Positions 25,885-35,234 are shown, counted from the first letter of the stretch. The stretch: DNA of 64,000 nt from Pseudomonas sp. MYb185 (GCF_002979975.1 NZ_PCQD01000002.1:248001-312000), one strand, 5' to 3'. A program made the numbers and translations. Notes: generated by a model not told the origin, from the letters alone.

Positions 25885-27315
25885 TCAGCGGGTGATCTGG
25901 GCCTGCATCACTCCGGTGAAACCGGCGTGATAAGGGGGCAGCATGCCCCATTCGGCGCGCGGATCGACCGCCGCAGCCTTGAATACCGTGCGCACATGAC
26001 TGAATTCGAGAAAGCCCTCATGACCATGATAGCGTCCCATACCGGAGGCACCGACGCCGCCGAACGGGGCGTTCTCCATGGCCGCGTGCATCAGCGCATC
26101 GTTGATACTCACGCCGCCGGACAGGGTATGCCCCAGCACGTAGTCCTGTTCGGACTGGTCGGTGCCGAAATAATACAGTGCCAGCGGTCGCTCGCCCTGG
26201 TTGATCTCATCGACCACATGGTGAATATCGCTGTAGCTGAGCACCACCAGTGCCGGCCCGAAGATCTCCTCGCGCATGATGCGGCTGTTCAACGGCGGAT
26301 TGATGACCAGACTCAGCGGACGCTTGCCCGAGCCGGCATCGAAGACCACATCCGGGCATTGCACCACTTCCACGCCCATCTCGCGAACCTCGGCCAGATA
26401 GCCATCCAGCCGCTGCAGGTGCCGCTGGTTGACCACGCTGACCAGATCCGGATTGTCCGACACGCCGGGATACAGGCCGTTGAAGGCCTCGGCGAGCTGG
26501 CGGATGAACTCCTCCCGTTGCGCCACCGGCACGAACACCCGGTCCGGGGAAATGCAGATCTGCCCACCATTGGTGCCCTTGGCAATCGCCAGTCGGCGAG
26601 CTGCCTCGGCGATATCGGCGCTCTGGCCAATCACCACCGGCGACTTGCCGCCCAGCTCCAGGGTCACCGGCACCAGATTCTCCGCCGCCCGGCGCATGAT
26701 GTCACGACCGACCTCGGTGCTGCCGGTGAATACCAGATGGTTGAATGGCTGGCTGGCAAAGGCCTGGCCCACCTCGACTCCGCCGGTGATGATCGCCAGC
26801 TCCAGCGGATCGAAGCGCTGGTCGATCAGTTGCGCCAACAGCTCGGCGGTACGTGGGACGATCTCCGAGGGCTTGAGTACCGCCCGGTTGCCGGCGGCCA
26901 AGGCGCAGGCCAGCGGGCTCAACAGAGTGAACAACGGCGCGTTCCAGGTACCGATGATGCCGACGCTGCCCTTGGGCTGATACTGCACCCAGCCCTGCGC
27001 GCCCAGCTGATCGTAGGGCGCGAATACCTGGCGCGGCTCATCCGGCATCCAGGCTTCCAGGTGGTCGCGGGCATGCTTGAGCGAGCCCAGCGATCCCAGT
27101 ACATCATTCATCAGGCCAAAGCCGGGATGGCGGCCGCCGAAGTCGGCGTCCATGGCTTCGGCCAGTTGCTGATGGTGATCCACCAGCAGGTCGATCACCT
27201 GCTGGATGCGGCCACGCCGCAGCTCGGCGCTGACCGGCCCCTGTTGGTCGAAGGCGCTGCGCTGGGCAGCCAGCAAGGAAGGTAGTTGATCAATGGATTG
27301 CAGATGGGCACGCAT
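25885..27315 (-). CDS. NAD(P)-dependent aldehyde dehydrogenase (coniferyl-aldehyde-dehydrogenase-like)
   Basis: A 476-residue aldehyde dehydrogenase with Asn125 (GTWNAPLF), Glu220 (LELGGKSP) and catalytic Cys254 (NGGQICISPD). The absence of an N-terminal extension and the C-terminal PPYHAGFTGVM region resemble the short CalB/YwdH group. It should oxidise an aldehyde to an acid; candidates are a steroid side-chain aldehyde or a pathway by-product. AAGGAGA stands 8 nt before the ATG. It heads an operon with the chemoreceptor and has its own copy of the regulatory element at 27403-27421. Confidence 0.8.
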   Translation of the reverse strand: MRAHLQSIDQLPSLLAAQRSAFDQQGPVSAELRRGRIQQVIDLLVDHHQQLAEAMDADFGGRHPGFGLMNDVLGSLGSLKHARDHLEAWMPDEPRQVFAPYDQLGAQGWVQYQPKGSVGIIGTWNAPLFTLLSPLACALAAGNRAVLKPSEIVPRTAELLAQLIDQRFDPLELAIITGGVEVGQAFASQPFNHLVFTGSTEVGRDIMRRAAENLVPVTLELGGKSPVVIGQSADIAEAARRLAIAKGTNGGQICISPDRVFVPVAQREEFIRQLAEAFNGLYPGVSDNPDLVSVVNQRHLQRLDGYLAEVREMGVEVVQCPDVVFDAGSGKRPLSLVINPPLNSRIMREEIFGPALVVLSYSDIHHVVDEINQGERPLALYYFGTDQSEQDYVLGHTLSGGVSINDALMHAAMENAPFGGVGASGMGRYHGHEGFLEFSHVRTVFKAAAVDPRAEWGMLPPYHAGFTGVMQAQITR

Positions 27316-27377
27316 GCAGCGGTCTCCTTTTTTGCCTGATCCTGCCTGTTCCAGGCGCTATTTTTGTAGTGTCCCGC

Positions 27378-27421
27378 ACGATAGATGAGCCTCTCTGCCC
27401 TCACCTCGTCCATATGGACCA
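27378..27421 (-). promoter_or_regulatory. Aldehyde dehydrogenase promoter with operator site 3
   Basis: On the minus strand the element reads TGGTCCATATGGACGAGGT (27421-27403) with a perfect GTCCATATGGAC palindrome. TATCGT (27383-27378), a four-of-six -10 match, follows after exactly 19 nt. It diverges slightly from the consensus in the flanks (TG and GAGGT). Site 4 for the opposite direction begins 17 bp away. Confidence 0.55.
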
Positions 27422-27438
27422 GTAGCCCCACCGCGCGT

Positions 27439-27482
27439 TAGTCCATAAAGACGATGACCCACCGCCGCCCCCGGCGAATACT
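27439..27482 (+). promoter_or_regulatory. hsaB promoter with operator site 4 and -10 hexamer
   Basis: The element TAGTCCATAAAGACGATGA (27439-27457) is followed after 19 nt by AATACT (27477-27482), then TGCAG and the hsaB ATG at 27516. This is the same geometry as at hsaA, on the opposite strand. Confidence 0.65.
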
Positions 27483-27515
27483 GCAGCCACTGAACCTGGA
27501 TGATACGAGGCAGAC

Positions 27516-28529
27516 ATGACTGCTCAGGCAAGCTTCAACCCCAAGGCGTTTCGTGACGCCCTGAGTACCTTCACCACCGGGGTGACCATCATCACCACCC
27601 GGGCGGCGGATGGCTCTCCCATTGGCATCACCGCCAACAGTTTCAACTCGGTGTCACTCAACCCGCCGCTGGTGCTGTGGAGTCTGGCCAAGTCCGCCTA
27701 CAGCCTGGACGCCTTCTCCTGCACCAAGCACTGGAACGTCCATGTGCTGTCGGTGGAACAGGAAGCCCTGTCCGGTCGCTTCGCCTCGCGTGGCGAGGAC
27801 AAGTTCGCCGGTATCGAACTGGATCGCGGCATCAATGACATTCCGCTGTTGCACAACTGTACCGCGCGCTTCCAATGCCGCACCGCCTTCATGTACGAGG
27901 GTGGCGACCACGTGATCTTCGTCGGCGAGGTACTCGGCTTCGACAAGAGCCACCTGCCGCCGCTGGCGTTCCAGAGCGGCCAGTATGCACTGACCGCACG
28001 CAAACCGCGCGAGGGCGTGCGCCTGTCACAGATAGAGCAGGTCGCTCCGGAATGCAGCTATACCGAAGATCTGCTGGGCTATCTGGCCGGGCGGGCGCAT
28101 TACCAACTGGTCGCCTTTCTGCGCACCCTGCTGCAGAACCACAAGCTGGATGAGCATGCCTTTTTCGTACTCTCGGTACTGAGCATCCAGGACAACCTGA
28201 CACTGGAGCAGATCAATCACTTCGTCGCCTACACCGGACGCGAGGTAACCCTGTCGATGCTGTTGTTCCTGCAGAAGCAGGGCTACATAGTGGCAGACGA
28301 GCAGTCCGGACAACAGCGCTTCGTTCTCACCGGCGAGGGGCGCGAAGTGTCACTCGAGCATGTGGCCCTGGCCAAGGCGGTGGAGGAAGAAGTCACCGAG
28401 AAGCTCGGCAGCGGCGATACCCAGGCGCTGAAGTTCCTGCTCAAGCGTCTGATCCAGGCCACCGATCCCGGCCTGCCCGATCTCTGGGCCACCGAAGGCC
28501 CGGCCATGAACGACTATCAACAGGTCTGA
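27516..28529 (+). CDS. hsaB: HsaB/TesA1-like flavin reductase with C-terminal MarR-like extension
   Basis: The 337-residue protein has an N-terminal flavin-reductase domain (about 1-165; FTTGVTIITTRAADGSPIGITANSFNSVSLNPPLVLWSL) that supplies reduced flavin to HsaA. The remaining 170 residues are helical and look like a MarR-type winged helix (LLGYLAGRAHYQLVAFLRTL, then LTLEQINHFVAYTGREVTLSML and LQKQGYIV). A comparable C-terminal MarR-like domain is known in the p-hydroxyphenylacetate hydroxylase reductase C1 of Acinetobacter, where substrate binding stimulates the enzyme. Simple HsaB proteins are only about 190 residues. It heads the plus-strand hsaB-hsaF operon. Confidence 0.85.
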   Translation: MTAQASFNPKAFRDALSTFTTGVTIITTRAADGSPIGITANSFNSVSLNPPLVLWSLAKSAYSLDAFSCTKHWNVHVLSVEQEALSGRFASRGEDKFAGIELDRGINDIPLLHNCTARFQCRTAFMYEGGDHVIFVGEVLGFDKSHLPPLAFQSGQYALTARKPREGVRLSQIEQVAPECSYTEDLLGYLAGRAHYQLVAFLRTLLQNHKLDEHAFFVLSVLSIQDNLTLEQINHFVAYTGREVTLSMLLFLQKQGYIVADEQSGQQRFVLTGEGREVSLEHVALAKAVEEEVTEKLGSGDTQALKFLLKRLIQATDPGLPDLWATEGPAMNDYQQV

Positions 28530-28540
28530 GGATTACCAGT

Positions 28541-29314
28541 ATGTCCCTACTCGAACGTTTCACCCTGAAAGATAACGTAGCGCTGGTCACGGGTGCCGGC
28601 AAGGGCATTGGCAAAGCCATCGCCCTGGCCTATGCCGAAGCCGGTGCCAGCGTGGTCTGCGCCGCGCGCACCCAGGCCGATGTGGAAGCCGTCGCCGAGC
28701 AGATCCGCAGCCAGGGCGGCCAGGCCATCGCCGTCAGTTGCGACGTCAATGACGCCGTCCAGCGCGAGGCAGCGGTCGGCGCCACACTGGAGGCCTTCGG
28801 CAAGCTCACCCATCTGGTCAACAATGCCGGCGGCGGCGGTCCCAATAGCCCGCTGAAGCTGAGCTGGGAAGAGTTCGACCGCGCGCTGCACTTCAACGTC
28901 ACCAGCGCCTATCACCTGATCCAGCTCTGCGCGCCGCACATGCTCGAAGCCGGCCAGGGCAACATCATCAATATCACCTCTGGCGCGGCGCGCTACATTC
29001 AGCGCAACTTCAGCCGCTACGCAGCAGCCAAGGCGGCGCTGACCCATCTGGGCAAGATGCTGGCCCAGGACTTCGCTCCGGTCATTCGCATCAATGCCAT
29101 CGCTCCCGGGCCGATCATGACTGACGCCCTGGCCGGGGTGATGACTGACCAGATCCGCCAGATCATGGAAGACAACACGCCCCTGCGCGCCCTTGGCGAG
29201 GTCGAGGATATCGCCGCGGCCGCGCTGTATCTGGCTACGCCCGCGTCGAAATGGGTGACCGGCAAGGTCATCGAAGTCGATGGCGGCGCCGAATCCAGCG
29301 TCTTCCCCACCTGA
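28541..29314 (+). CDS. 7alpha-hydroxysteroid dehydrogenase-like SDR (HdhA-like)
   Basis: A 257-residue SDR with TGAGKGIG at 17-24, NNAGGGGPNSP from residue 94, Ser147, Tyr160 and Lys164, and RINAIAPGPIMTDAL. These stretches and the catalytic positions closely match E. coli 7alpha-HSD (HdhA), which uses Ser146, Tyr159 and Lys163. Oxidation of a 7alpha-hydroxyl would be needed for bile acids such as cholate, but a related beta-hydroxy substrate is possible. The ATG at 28541 follows the hsaB stop by 11 bp, so it belongs to the hsaB operon. Confidence 0.75.
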   Translation: MSLLERFTLKDNVALVTGAGKGIGKAIALAYAEAGASVVCAARTQADVEAVAEQIRSQGGQAIAVSCDVNDAVQREAAVGATLEAFGKLTHLVNNAGGGGPNSPLKLSWEEFDRALHFNVTSAYHLIQLCAPHMLEAGQGNIINITSGAARYIQRNFSRYAAAKAALTHLGKMLAQDFAPVIRINAIAPGPIMTDALAGVMTDQIRQIMEDNTPLRALGEVEDIAAAALYLATPASKWVTGKVIEVDGGAESSVFPT

Positions 29315-29324
29315 ACGGAACAGC

Positions 29325-30119
29325 ATGATGGATGACCACCTGATCAAGGCGCTGGGCGATGAATTGCATGCCGCCCTGCGCGAGCGCAAGCCGCTGCAGC
29401 CGCTGACTGGCCGCCACCCCGAACTGACCCTGGACGATGCCTACCGGATTTCCCTGCAGTTCCTGCAACGCCGCGAGGCGCTGGGCGAACGGGTCATCGG
29501 CAAGAAGATTGGTGTTACCAGCAAGGCAGTGCAGGACATGCTCGATGTGCACCAGCCGGACTTCGGCTTTCTCACCGACCGCATGCAGGTCGCCGATGGC
29601 AGCGCCGTCAGCCTGGCCGAATACCGGCTGATCGCACCACGCGCCGAGGGCGAGATCGCCTTCATCCTGGCCGAGGATCTGAGCGGCCCCGGCGTCACCG
29701 CCAGCGATGTGCTGGCGGCCACCGAGTCGGTGGCCCCGTGCTTCGAGATTGTCGATTCGCGCATCGCCAACTGGCAGATCCGCATCGAGGATACCGTGGC
29801 AGACAACGCCTCCTGCGGCGTATTCGCCCTCGGCGAGGCGCGCATCGATCCACGCCAGCTGGATCTGGCCAGCGTCGAACTGAACATGCACCTCAATGGC
29901 CAGCCGGCCGGCAGCGGTCTGGGCTCTGCAGTACAGGGTCACCCCTGCGCGGCGGTGGCCTGGCTGGCCAATACCTTGGGTGAGCTGGGCATTCCCTTCC
30001 GTCGTGGCGAGATCATCCTGTCCGGCGCCCTAGCCCCGCTGGTGCCGGTCACTGCCGGCGATCAGATCGACATGCATATCAGCGGACTGGGTAAAGCCAG
30101 CCTGCGTTTCACTGACTAA
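29325..30119 (+). CDS. hsaE: 2-hydroxypenta-2,4-dienoate hydratase (HsaE/TesE)
   Basis: A 264-residue member of the fumarylacetoacetate-hydrolase-like hydratase family (GERVIGKKIGVTSKAVQDML, EIAFILAEDL, SVAPCFEIVDSRI and HPCAAVAWLANTLGE). It hydrates the C5 to C6 dienoate fragment released from ring A to a 4-hydroxy-2-oxoacid, the substrate of HsaF. The start is the first of two adjacent ATGs at 29325, with GGAA upstream. The gene order hydratase, acetaldehyde dehydrogenase, aldolase matches meta-cleavage operons. Confidence 0.9.
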   Translation: MMDDHLIKALGDELHAALRERKPLQPLTGRHPELTLDDAYRISLQFLQRREALGERVIGKKIGVTSKAVQDMLDVHQPDFGFLTDRMQVADGSAVSLAEYRLIAPRAEGEIAFILAEDLSGPGVTASDVLAATESVAPCFEIVDSRIANWQIRIEDTVADNASCGVFALGEARIDPRQLDLASVELNMHLNGQPAGSGLGSAVQGHPCAAVAWLANTLGELGIPFRRGEIILSGALAPLVPVTAGDQIDMHISGLGKASLRFTD

Positions 30120-30134
30120 CGCCCGGAGAACACC

Positions 30135-31055
30135 ATGAGCAAGAAGATCCGCTGCGCCCTGATCGGGCCAGGCAATATCGGCACCGACCTGCTGTACAAG
30201 CTCCAGCGCAGCGAGGTGCTGGAGCCGGTCTGGATGGTCGGCATCGACCCCACCTCCGAGGGCCTGAAACGGGCCGAGGAAATGGGCCTGAAGACCACCA
30301 GTGATGGCGTCGACGGCCTGCTGCCGCATGTCCGCGAAGATGACATCCGTATCGCCTTCGACGCCACCTCGGCCTATGTGCATGCCGAGAACAGCCGCAA
30401 GCTGAACGAACTGGGCGTACTGATGATCGACCTCACACCGGCCGCCATCGGTCCCTTCGTGGTGCCGCCGGTGAACCTGCAACAGCATGTCGGCGAGCCG
30501 ATCCTCAACGTCAACATGGTCACCTGCGGTGGCCAGGCGACCATTCCCATGGTCGCCGCGGTATCCCGGGTCCAGGCAGTGGAATATGGCGAGATCGTCG
30601 CCACCGTGTCCTCGCGCTCGGTCGGCCCAGGCACGCGCAAGAACATCGACGAGTTCACCCGCACCACCTCCGGCGCCATCGAACAGGTTGGCGGCGCGAA
30701 GAAGGGCAAGGCGATCATCGTCATCAACCCGGCCGAACCGCCGCTGATCATGCGCGACACCATCCACTGCCTGACCACCGACACCCCGGACCAGGCGCGC
30801 ATCACCGACTCGATCCACAGCATGATCGCCGAGGTGCAGAAGTACGTGCCCGGCTACAAGCTGGTCAACGGTCCGGTATTCGACGGCAACCGCGTCTCGG
30901 TATTCATGGAGGTCGAGGGCCTGGGTGATTTCCTGCCCAAGTACGCCGGCAACCTGGACATCATGACCGCCGCCGGTGCCCGCACCGCCGAGCTGTTCGC
31001 CGAGAAGATGCTCGACGGCAGCTTCGACCCCGACGCCATTGCCGCCAACCTGTGA
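30135..31055 (+). CDS. hsaG: Acylating acetaldehyde/propanal dehydrogenase (HsaG/TesF)
   Basis: A 306-residue protein with a Rossmann start [16 protein letters not shown], catalytic Cys131 in [12 protein letters not shown], and [16 protein letters not shown], diagnostic of the BphJ/DmpF/HsaG family. It converts the aldehyde channelled from the aldolase HsaF to acyl-CoA with NAD. The aldolase gene starts 10 bp downstream with GAGGAG upstream, as expected for a heteromeric aldolase-dehydrogenase complex. Confidence 0.92.
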   Translation: MSKKIRCALIGPGNIGTDLLYKLQRSEVLEPVWMVGIDPTSEGLKRAEEMGLKTTSDGVDGLLPHVREDDIRIAFDATSAYVHAENSRKLNELGVLMIDLTPAAIGPFVVPPVNLQQHVGEPILNVNMVTCGGQATIPMVAAVSRVQAVEYGEIVATVSSRSVGPGTRKNIDEFTRTTSGAIEQVGGAKKGKAIIVINPAEPPLIMRDTIHCLTTDTPDQARITDSIHSMIAEVQKYVPGYKLVNGPVFDGNRVSVFMEVEGLGDFLPKYAGNLDIMTAAGARTAELFAEKMLDGSFDPDAIAANL

Positions 31056-31065
31056 GGAGCCGCCC

Positions 31066-32097
31066 ATGAACCTGCAAGGCAAGAAGATCACACTGCACGA
31101 CATGACTCTGCGCGACGGCATGCACCCCAAGCGCCACCAGATCAGCCTGGAGCAGATGCAGACCATCGCCCGGGGCCTGGATGCCGCCGGCATTCCGCTG
31201 ATCGAAGTGACCCATGGTGACGGCCTGGGCGGCAGCTCGGTGAACTACGGCTTCCCCGCGCATACCGATGAGGAATACCTGTCGGCGGTGGTACCGCTGA
31301 TGAACAACGCCAAGGTCTCCGCCCTGCTGCTGCCCGGCATCGGTACCATCGACCACCTGAAGATGGCCCGGGAGATCGGCGTCAATACCATCCGCGTGGC
31401 CACCCACTGCACCGAGGCCGACGTCTCCGAGCAGCATATCAACCTGGCGCGCAAGCTGGAGATGGATACCGTCGGCTTTCTGATGATGGCACACATGAAC
31501 AGCCCCGAGGGTCTGGCCGAACAAGCCAGGCTGATGGAGAGTTATGGCGCCAACTGCGTGTACATCACCGATTCGGCCGGCTACATGCTGCCGCATGACG
31601 TCAGTGCGCGTATTAACGCGGTACGCGCGGCGCTACAGCCAGATACCGAAATCGGTTTCCATGGTCACCACAACCTGGCCATGGGCGTGGCCAACTCGAT
31701 CGCCGCTATCGAAGCCGGGGCGACCCGCATCGACGCCGCCGCAGCCGGTCTGGGTGCCGGTGCAGGCAATACGCCGATGGAGATCCTGGTCGCGGTATGC
31801 GCCCGCATGGGTATCGAGACTGGCGTCGATGTGTTCGGCATTCAGGATGTGGCCGACGACCTGGTAGTGCCGATCATGGACTTCCCCATCCGCAGCGACA
31901 AGGATGCCCTGACCATGGGCTACGGCGGGGTCTACGGCTCCTTCCTGCTGTTCGCCAAGCGTGCCGAGAAGAAATACGGTGTGCCGGCACGGGAGATCCT
32001 GGTGGAAATGGGCCGCCGCGGCATGGTCGGTGGCCAGGAAGACATGATCGAGGACACCGCACTGACCCTGCTCAGGCAGCGCCAGGCACAGGCCTGA
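31066..32097 (+). CDS. hsaF: 4-hydroxy-2-oxovalerate/oxohexanoate aldolase (HsaF/TesG)
   Basis: A 343-residue DRE-TIM metallolyase with DMTLRDGMH at 12-20 (Arg16, Asp17, His20) and the metal-binding [11 protein letters not shown] (His199, His201). It cleaves the HsaE product to pyruvate and an aldehyde that is passed to HsaG. The ATG at 31066 has GAGGAG with 6-nt spacing; the open frame extends further upstream within hsaG, but that part is not coding. A strong terminator follows 8 bp after the stop. Confidence 0.92.
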   Translation: MNLQGKKITLHDMTLRDGMHPKRHQISLEQMQTIARGLDAAGIPLIEVTHGDGLGGSSVNYGFPAHTDEEYLSAVVPLMNNAKVSALLLPGIGTIDHLKMAREIGVNTIRVATHCTEADVSEQHINLARKLEMDTVGFLMMAHMNSPEGLAEQARLMESYGANCVYITDSAGYMLPHDVSARINAVRAALQPDTEIGFHGHHNLAMGVANSIAAIEAGATRIDAAAAGLGAGAGNTPMEILVAVCARMGIETGVDVFGIQDVADDLVVPIMDFPIRSDKDALTMGYGGVYGSFLLFAKRAEKKYGVPAREILVEMGRRGMVGGQEDMIEDTALTLLRQRQAQA

Positions 32098-32105
32098 CGC
32101 CTTCC

Positions 32106-32136
32106 CTACCGGCAGCATGCTGCCGGTAGTCTTTTT
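32106..32136 (+). terminator. Rho-independent terminator after hsaF
   Basis: A perfect 10-bp stem, CTACCGGCAG / CTGCCGGTAG, with loop CATG, followed by TCTTTTT. It ends the hsaB-hsaF operon 20 bp before the MFS gene, which must then rely on readthrough or on its own promoter. Confidence 0.9.
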
Positions 32137-32156
32137 CCGATTCCGGAGGTAGACCC

Positions 32157-33476
32157 ATGACCTCGGCAGTCAATGCCAGACCGGTCGGCAGCAGCCATGC
32201 GGTACTGGCCCTGCTGGTTGGCGGTTATGCGAGTATTTTTCTCGGCCGGCAGATCATGGCGGTGATGATCGAGCCGATCAAACTGGAGTTCGGCGCCAGC
32301 GATACCGCCATGGGACTGATTTCCGGATTGGCCTTCGCCGGGGCCTATGCGCTGATGGGACTGCCCGCGGGTGGTCTGGCCGACCGCTACTCCCGGGTTC
32401 GACTGTTGGCCCTGTGCGCCGCACTCTGGGCACTGACCACGCTGCTCTGTGGTTTTGCCGTCAGCTTTCCCATGCTGGTCATCGCGCGCATGCTGGTCGC
32501 CGTTACCGAGGCGCCGGTCACCCCCGCCTCGCTATCGTTGATCGCCGACCTGTACCCCCCGCGCAACCGCTCGTTGGCGATCAGTTGCTTTACCGCAGCA
32601 CCGACGCTCTCGGCGATCGTCGGGCTCAGCCTGGGCGCCTGGGTGGTCGACCAGTACGGCTGGCGTACCGGCTTTCATATCATCGCCAGCGCACCGTTGC
32701 TGATATCGTTATTGCTGGCCATCGCCGTGCATGAGCCATCCCGCGGCCGCTTCGATGCTCCGCTGCATGGCAGCGCACCGACCCTGAACCTGTGGCGCTC
32801 GGCCCGCCAACTGCTGGGCAACAGCCACTATCGCAAGCTGGTCGCCGCCTGTGCCTGGTTCAGTTTCAGTGGCCTGGCCTTCGCCATGTGGAATACCCCG
32901 TTTCTGATTCGCTCCCACGGTCTGTCGCTGCAGAGCGCCGGCATACTCGCCGGGGTGGTGACCGGTTGCAGCGCAGCACTGGGCGGTCTGTTCAGTGGCT
33001 GGCTGAGCGACCGGCTGAACCTGCGCAGCCAGGCCTGGTTGCTCGGATTGCCGCTGATCGGCACCACCCTCACCCTGCTCAGCCTGTTGCTGTACATACT
33101 CTGGCCGCCGGGTATCGCGTTCACTCTTGGCGGCGTGGAGGTACCCACCGCCATGCTCTGGTGCGCGACCATGGGCTTTTTCACCATGTGGTGGGTGGCA
33201 CCCTGCTTCAATCTGCTGACTCAACTGGTCAGCCCCTGGCAGCGCGCCACCGCCATCGCCCTGCAGACCATCTGCACTACCCTGGCCGGTGTCGGCCTCG
33301 GCCCACTGCTCACTGGGGCATTGAGTGACCTGCTGGTGCCCTGGAGCGGTACCGAGTCACTGCGTTATGCACTGCTGCTGGTGCATCTCAGCCTGCTGGT
33401 GCCGCTGGCATTGCTGTTGCAACTGTACCGGCAACAGGCTTTTGATCTGCCCTCCCCTGCATTGCAGACAACCTGA
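32157..33476 (+). CDS. MFS transporter (Spinster-like)
   Basis: A 439-residue membrane protein with about 12 hydrophobic segments and the MFS loop motif GGLADRYSRVRLL after the second one. The start LLVGGYASIFLGRQIMAVMIEPIK resembles the Spinster-type subgroup often found in steroid and aromatic catabolic clusters. It probably moves steroids or acids across the inner membrane; the substrate is inferred from position only. A GGAGG precedes the ATG. The gene lies just behind the hsaF terminator. Confidence 0.85.
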   Translation: MTSAVNARPVGSSHAVLALLVGGYASIFLGRQIMAVMIEPIKLEFGASDTAMGLISGLAFAGAYALMGLPAGGLADRYSRVRLLALCAALWALTTLLCGFAVSFPMLVIARMLVAVTEAPVTPASLSLIADLYPPRNRSLAISCFTAAPTLSAIVGLSLGAWVVDQYGWRTGFHIIASAPLLISLLLAIAVHEPSRGRFDAPLHGSAPTLNLWRSARQLLGNSHYRKLVAACAWFSFSGLAFAMWNTPFLIRSHGLSLQSAGILAGVVTGCSAALGGLFSGWLSDRLNLRSQAWLLGLPLIGTTLTLLSLLLYILWPPGIAFTLGGVEVPTAMLWCATMGFFTMWWVAPCFNLLTQLVSPWQRATAIALQTICTTLAGVGLGPLLTGALSDLLVPWSGTESLRYALLLVHLSLLVPLALLLQLYRQQAFDLPSPALQTT

Positions 33477-33509
33477 GTGAGCGACGCACCGGCGGCCCTG
33501 GCTCCCTGA

Positions 33510-33527
33510 CCCGACCTCCTGGTCGGG
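33510..33527. terminator. Weak hairpin between convergent genes
   Basis: A 7-bp stem, CCCGACC / GGTCGGG, with a TCCT loop in the 84-bp gap between the MFS stop (33476) and the ligase stop (33561). No T run follows, so the terminator call is tentative. Confidence 0.45.
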
Positions 33528-33560
33528 CGCAGGTATACGCCCGGCCAGTGTCAGAGGGTC

Positions 33561-35234
33561 TCAGACATCAACGAAAGCCTGTTTGATCATCGGCTTCTGC
33601 AACTTGCCCATGACGCTGCGTTGCAGGGGGTGCGCCGAAAACCAGATACGCTTGGGCAACTTGTAGGCGGCCAGCCGCTGGGCCATGAACGCCCGGAGTT
33701 CCTGCTCACTGACCTGGACACTACAGTGCGCCACCATTCCCACGGCCTCACCCATCTCACTGTCGGGCAGCATGAACACCGCCGCCTCCTTCACCGCCGG
33801 ATGCTCGGCCGCACAATGCTCGACCTCCACCGCGGAGATGTTTTCGCCACCGCGGATGATGATGTCCTTGATCCGGTCGGTGATGTACAACATTCCGTGT
33901 TTATCCAGATAGCCCACATCACCAGTGAAATACCAGCCTTCACGCATGCTCGCCCTGGTCTCTTCCGGATTATTCCAATAGCCATCCATCAGCGCCGAGG
34001 TCCGAATCCAGATGGGTCCGCAGTCGCCTGCCGCCACCTGCTGCTCCGGCGCTTCCCCGATGACCACATCCACGATCGGCATGGGCCAGCCGACAGAATC
34101 GGGGAAGGCCATGAACTGCTCGCCTGAGAGCGCGGCGCAGATACCGTTTCCTTCGGTCATACCGTAGCCGTTACCTGTCATTGCCATCGGCTTGGCTTCA
34201 AGCAACTTGCCCAGCAATGCCTTCGATACCGAGCTGCCGCCCAGGCCAAGTGCAAACAGGGTGGCGGTATCGTCACTGACAAAGCGCTCATGGAAGATCA
34301 GCTGCTGCATCATGGTCGGGACGCCATTGAACTGGGTGATCCGTTCCTCACGAATCATCTTCAGGGCGTCATGGATATCCCACTTGTAGAGGATGACCAG
34401 GCGCTTGCCACCGCGCAGCGCACTGAGAAACTGTGAAAGCAGACCACTGACATGAAATAACGGATAGGCCAGCAGTGCCGTCGGCTGCAGGCCGGACTCC
34501 ATGATCGGCCTGATACGCTCCGCCGAGGTCATGGCGGCAAAAGCCCCCTGGAATTCCAGGGCATGGATGGCCTGACAGACAGCTCGTTGGCTGGACACTA
34601 CCCCTTTCGGTCGACTGGTGGTACCCGAGGTATACAGGATCAGCGCAGGATTCTCTGGCTGGGTCTGCACCAGGGTAGCCGCCGCTGGCATATGCTCCAG
34701 CAGGGCTTGCCACTGGTGCACATGCGCGTGCTCCTGCACCGGATCAACCGTCACCAGTTCAACCTTCCCCGCCAACTCGACCAGATCCCGGTAGCGTGGC
34801 TCATCGCAAAATGCCACCCTGACGCCGGCATCCTGGACAACGTAGAGCAGCTCCTGCCTGGTGCTCCAGCTGTTGACCGCCACCGGGATGGCTCCAGCCT
34901 GAACTACAGCCATGAAGGCAATCATCCACTCCGGGCGATTACGCATGCCGATAGCGACACGATCACCCGGCTGAATGTTCAGGTCCAGCTGCAGGGCAGC
35001 TGTCAGGCTATCGGCAGCGGCGAAGAAACTGGCGAAAGTGTGGCTCTGGCTCTGCCATTTCAGGAAGGGTCTGTCGCCGTACTCACGCGCTGTCTGCAGA
35101 GCCTCACCCAGTGTGGAAGGTGCCTGTGTGAACACCTTGCGCCCTTGCTCATCAACCGCGACCGCAAAGGGCGAAGGTTCACAGATGAGTTGGTTCCAGG
35201 CGGTTCTCCAGGCATCAATCGAGTCCTTGGTCAT
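33561..35234 (-). CDS. Acyl-CoA synthetase (AMP-binding), probable steroid-acid CoA ligase
   Basis: A 557-residue AMP-binding enzyme with P-loop LILYTSGTTSRPKGVV, GNGYGMTEGNGICA, GWYFTGDVGYLDKHG, DRIKDIIIRGGENISAVEVE and a C-terminal GKLQKP lysine. The N-terminal 50 residues extend beyond the usual start of the fold. It differs clearly from the FadD3-like ligase at 17345, so it probably activates another carboxylate, such as a C5 or C3 steroid side chain. It stands alone on the minus strand; no copy of the 19-bp element is seen in the short upstream gap. Confidence 0.8.
   Translation of the reverse strand: MTKDSIDAWRTAWNQLICEPSPFAVAVDEQGRKVFTQAPSTLGEALQTAREYGDRPFLKWQSQSHTFASFFAAADSLTAALQLDLNIQPGDRVAIGMRNRPEWMIAFMAVVQAGAIPVAVNSWSTRQELLYVVQDAGVRVAFCDEPRYRDLVELAGKVELVTVDPVQEHAHVHQWQALLEHMPAAATLVQTQPENPALILYTSGTTSRPKGVVSSQRAVCQAIHALEFQGAFAAMTSAERIRPIMESGLQPTALLAYPLFHVSGLLSQFLSALRGGKRLVILYKWDIHDALKMIREERITQFNGVPTMMQQLIFHERFVSDDTATLFALGLGGSSVSKALLGKLLEAKPMAMTGNGYGMTEGNGICAALSGEQFMAFPDSVGWPMPIVDVVIGEAPEQQVAAGDCGPIWIRTSALMDGYWNNPEETRASMREGWYFTGDVGYLDKHGMLYITDRIKDIIIRGGENISAVEVEHCAAEHPAVKEAAVFMLPDSEMGEAVGMVAHCSVQVSEQELRAFMAQRLAAYKLPKRIWFSAHPLQRSVMGKLQKPMIKQAFVDV

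Noticed and set aside
25276-27285. 669-codon plus-strand frame opposite the chemoreceptor and aldehyde dehydrogenase genes
   Set aside because: It is antisense to well-supported coding sequence, crosses the gap between the two genes and shows no recognisable domain.
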